The position numbers and the translations under genes were made by a program. DNA of 64,000 bases from Tectiglobus sp965247245 (lineage in GTDB: Bacteria; Pseudomonadota; Alphaproteobacteria; Rhizobiales; Hyphomicrobiaceae): the NCBI GenBank assembly GCA_965247245.1, contig CBDFGV010000003.1:744001-808000 (forward strand). The letters run 5' to 3'. Positions 46,131-53,278 of this stretch are shown piece after piece. Below the pieces are notes generated by a model, which was given only the letters and a program-made list of their open reading frames with translations, searched no databases and had not been told where the DNA came from. How positions within the stretch are numbered: the stretch's first letter is position 1; each line of letters starts with the position of its first letter.

Positions 46131-46877
46131 CTAACCGAATCCCAAGAGCGTGGGCCATACATGCGTTGCTACAAGCCACAGATTTTCTGCTGCTGGTCGC
46201 AACCACGCCAATAGCCCAAGCACAATGAACGCAGAGCATGAGAAAAGAGCAATTGGATGTCGTGCTATCTCGCGGTAGTACATAGCTTTGTAGGTCTTTG
46301 CGCAATCTCTACTGCCCGGCCGTAGACCTAGCACAGTCTGGGCTCGAAATTCACGCTGAAGTGTTACAGGTGCAAGAGCCTCATTCCATTCCTTGACATG
46401 CCGTCTTTCAACGACATCTTCGTTGATCGCAATTTGAAGCAGGTGAAGTGTCCGTTTTTGATCTTCTTCATCGGCGATCGAAACTGAACGCTGGAGGTAA
46501 TCGTCGAGGTCACGAGTGCTCTTAAGAAAGTCAGGACATTTCCACCAATAAAGCACTAGAGCAATCGTTAGAAAGATTGCACCCAGGTGGAGCAACGCCA
46601 GACGCTCGGTCGGTGCGAGTTGCGCCACGGGTTGAAGGAAATCATTTAGCTTCGCGTAATCCTGAACGGCTTTGCTCCACAGCAACGCGTAGCCCAATGT
46701 TGGAATAAATAGCGCGGCTTGAGCCAAGCGGGTCTTCATGAAAGCGGCCACAAGAACCCAGGTACACCCCCTTAATAACAGCCAGTCCCTGATAACAGGC
46801 CATCGACCATTCTCATGCCGAATGGGAAGGCCAGCTGGAGGCGGATCCGGCAAGGTGATCTTAGGAGTTGGTAACAT
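46131..46877 (-). CDS. multi-helix membrane protein (248 aa)
   Basis: Several hydrophobic segments: about 35-60 (WVLVAAFMKTRLAQAALFIP), 95-112 (LHLGAIFLTIALVLYWW), 207-225 (HPIALFSCSAFIVLGLLAWL) and the C-terminus (NLWLVATHVWPTLLGFG). Between them is a charged cytoplasmic part with STRDLDDYLQRSVSIADEEDQKRTLHLLQIAINEDVVE. No family recognised. It sits between the two directly repeated hairpin elements. Confidence 0.6.
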   Translation of the reverse strand: MLPTPKITLPDPPPAGLPIRHENGRWPVIRDWLLLRGCTWVLVAAFMKTRLAQAALFIPTLGYALLWSKAVQDYAKLNDFLQPVAQLAPTERLALLHLGAIFLTIALVLYWWKCPDFLKSTRDLDDYLQRSVSIADEEDQKRTLHLLQIAINEDVVERRHVKEWNEALAPVTLQREFRAQTVLGLRPGSRDCAKTYKAMYYREIARHPIALFSCSAFIVLGLLAWLRPAAENLWLVATHVWPTLLGFG

Positions 46878-47015
46878 TTTGCTTAGCTCTTCAAGACCAG
46901 ACTTATGACTTTGGCGGCAATCGTGTCAGCTTCTCATCATTCACCGTTGCTTTGATCTCCACTAACGACTCATCGAGCGTATCGGTCAAACCGAATTCCG
47001 CGGGCGACAATCGAC

Positions 47016-47075
47016 GGGTGGCCTATCTTACGTTGACGGGCAAGTGGGAAGCGCAAAGATTTTTGCGCTTTATCT
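47016..47075 (+). repeat. directly repeated hairpin element, copy 2
   Basis: GGGTGGCCTATCTTACGTTG, then ACGGG and the stem AAGCGCAAA / TTTGCGCTT (47049-47070, loop GATT). Matches copy 1 at most positions outside the stem and by compensating changes within it. Confidence 0.6.
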
Positions 47076-47148
47076 ACTGTGATCAGTCAACATTTGCGAA
47101 ATCACGCGGACGCCTTGAGACTGGATCAGGCCTTTCCGATGTGAACTC

Positions 47149-48051
47149 TTATGGTCCATTGCCATCTATTCCGAATCCCTTTGGCTGAACTGTGCCATAT
47201 GCTTTCTGGCGCTCTCGCTCAATGAGATCCAGGCTGTCTTTCTTCATCGTCCAATACAGCTGCATTATTGTCGTCATCAGCAGGGCGCCCGTTAAGCCGA
47301 CGATCGCCCAGTTTTGCCAAGACTGTGTTCTGTGTCGTCTCTCTTCCAATGAGTAATCTGAAAGTGTTGCGAGCGCCTGATCAGTTGCTTTGTATAAATT
47401 TCGTTCTAGTGCTGCATCACCTGATTGAACAAGTGAATTCAGGATGAGTTGGATATCTTCGCTGTCCTGCATCCAGCTGGGTCGATTGAAGATACGCCAA
47501 CTATGGACATGCTGTAAAAGCCCGCTAGCTGTTACTCCCGCATACGGCTCGACGATGCCTCTCTCGGCCATCCGCGATCGATGGGATCGGCGGTGTTCAA
47601 GAAGCACCTCCAGCCATTGCATGCGATCCCGTCTAACATTGGTCGTAAGATTGAAGCTCTTCTGGGTAAACCACTCAATGACGCGCAAAATTCCGGGATA
47701 AAATAGCCACTCCAGTATTAGGCAAGACCAAGCGCCGCGATATTGCACTTCGATGAGTCCACTACGACGATAGAAGGTTGCTCGATAGTTATGCAGTGCC
47801 TTATTAGGGACAACTATCGGATAGGGTTCCGGTTCTAGGTCGTCACTGAAACATCGGCCAGCTATGCCCTCGTCGACTATCTCATCAACCAGGATGGCGC
47901 GTTCAACTTGACCTGAGAAAAGACGAACGTGAAAACCAACAATGGTTTCTGCATCGCCTCCCATTATTGTAACTCGATTAGGCAGCCTCCGACGCATTGC
48001 CATCTTGAGAGCTTGACGAACTACGAAGGAGTGGAGTGTTCTCCAAATCAT
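47149..48051 (-). CDS. hypothetical protein with a C-terminal membrane helix (300 aa)
   Basis: An N-terminal strand-rich domain (RVTIMGGDAETIVGFHVRLFSGQVERAILVDEIVD), a middle part with YRATFYRRSGLIEVQYRGAW, and helices. A single membrane helix lies at about 253-275 (WQNWAIVGLTGALLMTTIMQLYW), with a short charged tail. Such tail-anchored order suggests a cytosolic body held to the membrane. No family recognised. Confidence 0.58.
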   Translation of the reverse strand: MIWRTLHSFVVRQALKMAMRRRLPNRVTIMGGDAETIVGFHVRLFSGQVERAILVDEIVDEGIAGRCFSDDLEPEPYPIVVPNKALHNYRATFYRRSGLIEVQYRGAWSCLILEWLFYPGILRVIEWFTQKSFNLTTNVRRDRMQWLEVLLEHRRSHRSRMAERGIVEPYAGVTASGLLQHVHSWRIFNRPSWMQDSEDIQLILNSLVQSGDAALERNLYKATDQALATLSDYSLEERRHRTQSWQNWAIVGLTGALLMTTIMQLYWTMKKDSLDLIERERQKAYGTVQPKGFGIDGNGP

Positions 48052-48348
48052 GTTGGCTCACTGAAACTGAAATATCTTGATGAATTGATTAAATGGATAA
48101 GGAGGCCCTACTTTTGACTATCGCCTCTCTCAGATACCACTCACTTACCTTGGCACTTTTACTGATTACATCAACAAGAGCCACATCCTTGCGCACCTGT
48201 TAGGCCTGAATGAATGCCTCGTGGAGGTAAAACTCTTCAACCGGTGACAATGTAGTGGCACCGGGCTTGATCATGTGTGGAGCCACTCGTGAATCCAGGC
48301 GCTCAAGCTCTAGCCGTACCTGGCTGCGTTTGATGTGCCCGGCGTAGG

Positions 48349-48558
48349 TCATTCTGTTTCCTCATGTAGCCGCTCGAGCACAGCCAACAATTCAGGACGC
48401 TCCTGCAAGAGAAGTAATAACGTGCGCGCGGGGCCACTGGGCGGCTGTCCGTTAGCCCACTTGGTTATTGCGTTCGCGGAAAGCCCGGAAAGTCTGCCAA
48501 ATTTGGCCTGACTAATTCCCAACTCTTGGATGATCTCAACTGCTTCGGATCCTGTCAT
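48349..48558 (-). CDS. XRE-family helix-turn-helix regulator (69 aa)
   Basis: A 69-residue, almost pure HTH domain: IIQELGISQAKFGRLSGLSANAITKWANGQPPSGPARTLL. This size is typical of Cro/antitoxin-like regulators of islands, phages and HigA-type modules. The ATG at 48558 lies only a few bases from the predicted transcription start of its promoter, so the mRNA may be nearly leaderless. No toxin gene adjoins it; a short frame downstream (48190-48350) has no signals. Probably controls the divergent promoter at 48603-48631 and itself. Confidence 0.82.
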   Translation of the reverse strand: MTGSEAVEIIQELGISQAKFGRLSGLSANAITKWANGQPPSGPARTLLLLLQERPELLAVLERLHEETE

Positions 48559-48562
48559 TCAA

Positions 48563-48631
48563 CCTAGTTGTATGAATACAGTACAAAATGTCAACCTACC
48601 TGTTGATTTTTATACAACTAAGGTGTATGAT
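48563..48631. promoter_or_regulatory. divergent promoters with operator-like inverted repeats
   Basis: Rightward promoter: TTGATT (48603-48608), 17 bases, TATGAT (48626-48631). Leftward: TTGACA (48594-48589), 16 bases, TACAAC (48572-48567). AGTTGTAT (48566-48573) and ATACAACT (48612-48619) form an 8-bp inverted repeat. One half overlaps the leftward -10 and the other lies in the rightward spacer. TGTATGAATACA (48570-48581) is a second small palindrome. This looks like a genetic switch for the XRE protein. Confidence 0.65.
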
Positions 48632-48949
48632 AATGGTCAGTTAACGAGAAGGCAGAGGCCGGACAGTGAAGTAAGCCAAACGAAAGAAACGCACGAACCG
48701 CTAAAGCGGACATGGCCTAAAGACTGAGCCGACATCCGAAGCCCCAGGCAAAGCCCTCTCGAAGGGGATGGCAACGCTATGGGCGCACGGTATCAGCCGA
48801 ACAAATCAAACAATGTCTGAGAATGACGGATAGCCGATCTAGTAGGTCGGCCTTTCGGCGTTCTCACGGACGCCAAAACTAACGAAGCCCGCCAGTGCTG
48901 GAACACCGACGGGCCTCAAAATTCAACTCTCCCGACAAGGAAAGCTACG
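48632..48949 (+). other. structured leader before the frameshifted membrane gene
   Basis: About 310 untranslated bases follow the rightward promoter. A long stem-loop (48818-48868) has an outer arm GAGAATGACGG / TCGGCGTTCTC and an inner hairpin GCCGATC / GGTCGGC. A further GCCCG / CGGGC stem follows near 48890-48915. No credible ORF. It could be a regulatory RNA or an attenuator. Confidence 0.4.
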
Positions 48950-49848
48950 ATGTCAACATACATCATTGCCGGCCTGATCGCAATTGGCGGTCTCGTCGGC
49001 CTCGCGGTCGATACTTGGAGCAACATCGTTGCAATAGTGGCGGCAAAGCCTGGAATCTCGATGTTGCGGCATACGTTGCAACAATAGCAGTTCTCGGTGC
49101 GCTTGCTGGCTTGTTTTTTCAAACGGCCTTCAAGCATAACAAGGTGGCTGGTTCGGTCCTCGTGGTCGGCTGGCTATTCGGTCTTGTCTTCTCAATCGGC
49201 GCTTCGCTCGATCGCGTAGCCGGCGCCAAAGACAGCAAGATCCACGCGGCACAAACAGTCAATGCACGGATCGAACGGGCAGAGGCCGCCGTCACACGCT
49301 GGCAGGACAAGCTTGCACAACAGCGGCCCATTGCGGCCCTCGAGTGCCGTGGCTACCGTGAAGGCAAATCAAAGCCGAAGCGTTGGCCCAAGTGTCTGAC
49401 TGCGAAGTCTCTGACCAAGCAGTACCAGTCAGAGCTAGAGTCTGCCATCAGCAAGCGAGACCAGCTTGGCATTGTTGGCGAAACGGATAGCGGCGGCGCA
49501 AGGGTTGCCGCTTTGACGTTCGGAGCAATCAAACCGCAACAGTGGAAGATTCTTCACCCAATCTTGGGCGTGATTAGTCTCACTGGATTGTTCAATGGCC
49601 TGCTACTGCTCGCCGGTAGCATGTTCGCCAACGCATCTACACCGCCAACGATCATCAACGGCACGGCCGTCGAGGTGAAGCCGGGAAAGATCAAGGCCCT
49701 AGGTCGCGAACAGCAGATCCGGTTGTTCCTGACCGACTTCAGAGCGCGTCGTGGTCGCGACGCCTCACACAAAGAGACGGTGACAGCGCTGCAACTGCCC
49801 CCGTCAACGGTTTCGAAATACCGGAATAAAATCCTGACAGCTGCATAA
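48950..49848 (+). CDS. multi-helix membrane protein with C-terminal HTH, interrupted by a -1 frameshift
   Basis: Translation from ATG 48950 (AAGGA upstream) gives MSTYIIAGLIAIGGLVGLAV, then DTWSNIVAIVAAK, and would stop at 49085. The other frame then carries AWNLDVAAYVATIAVLGALAGLFFQ and the rest to 49848. The joint lies at about 49043-49048 (GCAAAG), where a slip of -1 from AAG to AAA joins the frames. The composite is about 299 residues with four hydrophobic helices, a charged coiled section (RIERAEAAVTRWQDKLAQQ) and a C-terminal HTH-like stretch (RRGRDASHKETVTALQLPPSTVSKYRNKIL). It is either a programmed shift or a decayed gene. No family recognised. Confidence 0.6.
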
Positions 49849-50024
49849 CTTATCAGAGGGCGTTCACATTTCGTGGCGCCCCTTTTTTGTGTGTTCAAGG
49901 TTGCTAAGACAATCTGAGAAAAACGCCCTAGTTCACTGGTGAACACAGATGGCCAGACGTTCGCACCGCCTGCTCATCGAGACCAGCTTCCTCCCGATCG
50001 CGGCAAGATCAGTTGCCAGCTCGC

Positions 50025-50588
50025 TCAACCGACCTTCAGAAAATCACTGATGTATTCGATGAGCTGATGACCTACCGGTAACAAATTCGGAACCAAGTCG
50101 CCGAACCCCCATACGGCAGTTCCACCCCAAATGAAACAAGTACCAAACGTTTCAACGCGGCGATGGTAGCGCGACCAAGTCGGATTATCTATTTCGATAT
50201 CCTGCATGGCTTTGATCGCGGGAGTTAATTCCATGGCTTTAATTTGGTCCATTGGTCCCCATGGGTTTTCAACTCCAGCCGCCTCGGTCACCGACGTAAG
50301 CTGCCGCATAACGTGCTTGAGGTCAGCGTCTACACGTGAAATTGCGTGCATTGCCAATCCAATCATTTTTAGATGACCATTGGCGATATAGAGGCTGTGA
50401 AAAAGCGTGCGCCTTTGCACATCCAGTGTGAGTTTCGCGCCGACCAAGACCATCAATGCCCCGAAGCGTTGGAACGTCACAAAGTCGTTGTTGCTATAGC
50501 TGTAGCCGAAGCTTCCGACCAAGATACAGAAACCCAGAACAATCCAAATTACGTCATTGGCGAGCATGAGCCTGGTCTTTGAGTGCAT
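50025..50588 (-). CDS. three-helix membrane protein (187 aa)
   Basis: Two N-terminal helices (DVIWIVLGFCILVGSFGYSYS; FGALMVLVGAKLTLDV), a cytoplasmic helical part (GLAMHAISRVDADLKHVMRQLTSVTEAAG) and a C-terminal hydrophobic segment (TCFIWGGTAVWGFGDLVPNLLP). No family recognised. Orphan gene in the accessory block. Confidence 0.6.
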   Translation of the reverse strand: MHSKTRLMLANDVIWIVLGFCILVGSFGYSYSNNDFVTFQRFGALMVLVGAKLTLDVQRRTLFHSLYIANGHLKMIGLAMHAISRVDADLKHVMRQLTSVTEAAGVENPWGPMDQIKAMELTPAIKAMQDIEIDNPTWSRYHRRVETFGTCFIWGGTAVWGFGDLVPNLLPVGHQLIEYISDFLKVG

Positions 50589-50699
50589 GTGCTATCCCCG
50601 TTAGTGTTTGGTGTCGTCATCATTTACTAGAGAATCGAACAACCAGTCGAAGGTGTTGTACCTCCAACATCAAATAGTTAAATCTGGGGGACTAGACGG

Positions 50700-51452
50700 G
50701 TGACCAACAATGAAGTCCGAAGAAATTTCGAGCGGTTCAAAGACGTGGTTCGCGAATGGATGCTTCAACAGGGTTTTGGTGAGGCACATTTCAGCGATCC
50801 TGAAGAGACCCATGGTCTAGGTGTTCTGTTTATCGAGGAATCGTCTCTAAGTCAGATCGTTCAATTCGGTCCAGACGAGCCAAACTTTGAATTCGAAGAT
50901 CTAATCGAGTCGTTCGGTCTAATTGGCGATTACGGTATGGGTTTCGCCTCTGTTCACTTCTATCCCCAGGATGACTATGAATTTGGTCGGACGCTGGCGA
51001 GCTACAAAGAAAAGCTAGACGACCCGAGATGGAAGCAGAAAGCGGAACGAGTGAGAGCTCACGCAAACTACAAATGTCAGGATTGTGGTGGCAGCAAACC
51101 ATTGGAAGCGCACCACTGTTACTACATGGCAATGAGGTACGCCTTTGAACCGTGGGAGTACCCACTGTCGGCCTTTCGTGCACTCTGCCGCAGGTGTCAT
51201 GAGAAGAGAGCAATTGTCGAAACCAGGATGCGCGCATTTATGGCGCGATTGACTCAATCTGAAATGGAGGAGCTTCGAGCTTCATTGGGAATTGCCTTAG
51301 AGCACTACGAGGCAAGCTCCATAGCGGACGTATTGGGCTCTACGACAACCGATACTGAGAAGACCCTTGCTGCGGTTGGAAGAATGCTAAGCGCGCCCAA
51401 GGACAAACCAGATGTCCGGTGGGTTCACATCGTGACCGGCAAACCCCTCTAA
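50700..51452 (+). CDS. HNH-type zinc-finger nuclease-like protein (250 aa)
   Basis: Starts at GTG 50700. Residues about 1-110 form an unrecognised acidic domain (FGEAHFSDPEETHGLGVLFIEE, FEFEDLIESFGLIGDYGMGFA). Residues about 120-170 are HNH-like: YKCQDCGGSKPLEAHHCYY, then PWEYPLSAFRALCRRCHEKRA, with two C-x2-C pairs and the AHH core. A helical tail follows. By family it could cut DNA, for example in a defence or mobile-element context, but the N-terminal domain sets the role and is unknown. Confidence 0.75.
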   Translation: MTNNEVRRNFERFKDVVREWMLQQGFGEAHFSDPEETHGLGVLFIEESSLSQIVQFGPDEPNFEFEDLIESFGLIGDYGMGFASVHFYPQDDYEFGRTLASYKEKLDDPRWKQKAERVRAHANYKCQDCGGSKPLEAHHCYYMAMRYAFEPWEYPLSAFRALCRRCHEKRAIVETRMRAFMARLTQSEMEELRASLGIALEHYEASSIADVLGSTTTDTEKTLAAVGRMLSAPKDKPDVRWVHIVTGKPL

Positions 51453-52201
51453 CGGATCCAGACGTCGGCGAAGGCTCAGTTTCGGAAGTACAAATACCCA
51501 GCATATCGAGGCAGGAATTGCACAGGAAGCAAACATGGTGTGCTGATGCTCACTCCATCGTCTGCGACTCGATTTTTGAGCTAGTAGAATTCCATCTGTG
51601 TGAAATTTCATAAGCGAGACTTTGCCTATGCCGCGCCCGTCGCTCGATGGATGGCTATTCAAAATACCTATGTTTTGAGTCTGGTTAGAACCTTGCAGAG
51701 CTTAGTTTCCGAGATTCATAGCAACGGCCGGGCGGTGATCTGAAATTCCAGGCATGCCGCCAAGGCTAGTCCAAGCCGAAGCTTTGACATAATTGTCTGA
51801 TTGCGAGATCGCTGAAGGAACCCACAACGGGGAGCTACGGTGCATTGCGGGTGTTCCAGATGCGTGTCATTGACGACTAGCGTCGGTTCGCCAGGATACT
51901 CACATCAAGGCAGAAGTGGCCCCCAAAGCTGACGTGATGTGCTGATTTTCCCAACGAAACAAATGGGCCACTTGCGGATCTGAGCAGGTGCAGCACGATC
52001 CTGGCCTGCAATAAATGGTCCGTTACAAAATCGGACATCGCGCGGAAGTCTACCGTTGCATCGCATCAATGACGCGAAGTCCACAAAGCGGACATCTCAC
52101 GCATTAAGCTGTTCGATAGCTGCAATAGTATTGCAAATGATGTCATATCACGCTGCCATACTTGTCATATCGTTCGTAATCGCACAAGTAATATCCCAAC
52201 A
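51453..52201. other. 749-base gene-free stretch
   Basis: Holds a perfect 9-bp inverted repeat AAGTGGCCC / GGGCCACTT (51914-51973, 42 bases apart). CGGACATC occurs twice, at 52032 and 52089. TGTCATATC occurs twice, at 52141 and 52163, 22 bases apart, just before the ABC ATPase. Short frames without signals only. It may be a decayed island edge. Confidence 0.5.
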
Positions 52202-53278
52202 ATGTCCATCACTCTCAAGAACGTAACAAAGTCTTTCGGATCGGAGCGCGCAGTTGATAAATTGGATCTGTCAATAGGCGCGGGAGAGTTCTTCGCCGTC
52301 CTAGGCCCTTCTGGTTGCGGAAAGTCAACGCTCTTGCGTCTGATCGCCGGACTTGAACAACTGGATACTGGCGAAATCAAACTTGGAGGAGGGTTGGTCG
52401 CTGGGCCAGCACTGCATGTTCCGCCGGAAGCCCGTCGGGTTGGTGTTGTTTTCCAATCCTATGCGCTGTGGCCGCACATGTCTGTCGAGGAGAATGTGGC
52501 CTTCCCACTCGAAACCTCGGGGCATACGCGCAAAGGCGCGCGACAGAGAGCGCAATCCCATCTCCAAACTGTCGAACTGGTGGACTACGCCAAACGTAAG
52601 CCAGCGCAACTATCCGGTGGCCAGCGCCAACGAGTTGCGCTCGCACGATGTCTCGCGCAGGGCGCCCGAACGATTTTGATGGATGAGCCTTTGGCCAATC
52701 TCGATCCGCATCTCAGGGCATCCATGGAAGAGGAACTTGCCGATTTCCATCGCGCAACAGATGCCACTGTACTTTACATCACGCATGACCAACGCGAAGC
52801 CATGGCGCTTGCGGATCGCCTTGCTGTGATGTGGAATGGTCAACTGATTCAAGTGGGCGAACCTGATGAAATCTATCGCTGCCCCATCAATGAACGTGTT
52901 GCCAGTTTCATTGGTCGCGGAGCCATACTGCCCGGACAAGTCGAGCGGGTCAGAGGATGCGAAGCGCAAGTCAAGATCGGACGCCATCAATTAACAGCTC
53001 GTTGTCGGGAAGCTACCCACCCTGGCCAAGCTAGCATCCTCATCCGACCACAAGATGTAAAAGTCTCTGACGATCGTACGGGAAGCACGCAGGCAACTGT
53101 TACTCAAAGCACATACCGTGGTGGATCATGGGAAGCGACTGTCTCGCTTCCTGGCCTGCCCGAAAGGCTCAATGTGCTTTTGGACCAACGCGCTGTCGGC
53201 GGCGAAACACTATCTCTACTCATATGCGATGGATGGGTTCTGCCAGACAACAACACGGCTAGTCACGCCAAGGGATAA
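52202..53278 (+). CDS. phnT: ABC transporter ATP-binding protein (2-aminoethylphosphonate type, PhnT-like)
   Basis: A 358-residue ATPase. Walker A is GPSGCGKSTLL, Q-loop VFQSYALWPHMSVEENV, signature LSGGQRQRVALARCLAQGA, Walker B ILMDEPLANLD and H-loop YITHDQREAMALADR. A TOBE-like regulatory domain follows (about 240-355). It resembles phosphonate, iron and spermidine importers; the phosphonate call comes from the adjacent permease, binding protein and phnX. Its last 20 bases overlap the 3' end of the permease gene on the other strand, an unusual inverted arrangement. Confidence 0.85.
   Translation: MSITLKNVTKSFGSERAVDKLDLSIGAGEFFAVLGPSGCGKSTLLRLIAGLEQLDTGEIKLGGGLVAGPALHVPPEARRVGVVFQSYALWPHMSVEENVAFPLETSGHTRKGARQRAQSHLQTVELVDYAKRKPAQLSGGQRQRVALARCLAQGARTILMDEPLANLDPHLRASMEEELADFHRATDATVLYITHDQREAMALADRLAVMWNGQLIQVGEPDEIYRCPINERVASFIGRGAILPGQVERVRGCEAQVKIGRHQLTARCREATHPGQASILIRPQDVKVSDDRTGSTQATVTQSTYRGGSWEATVSLPGLPERLNVLLDQRAVGGETLSLLICDGWVLPDNNTASHAKG

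Larger units (their letters stand above)
45039..52201. other. putative genomic island / satellite-like accessory block
   Basis: From the uvrC stop to the phosphonate ATPase the sequence is visibly more AT-rich, the genes are orphans on both strands with long gaps, and hairpin repeats, an XRE switch region and a frameshifted gene occur. No integrase, tRNA or clear direct-repeat boundary was found, so the element type and its ends are inferred. Confidence 0.5.

Noticed and set aside
45991..47075. Integron-like attC sites around a gene cassette
   Set aside because: The direct orientation and covarying hairpins fit superficially, but the hairpins lie outside the AAC...GTT pair, the RYYYAAC/GTTRRRY core sites are not satisfied, and no IntI is visible.
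48190..48558. HigBA-type toxin-antitoxin module
   Set aside because: Only the 69-residue XRE protein is supported; no toxin-sized frame with RelE/HigB motifs lies beside it.
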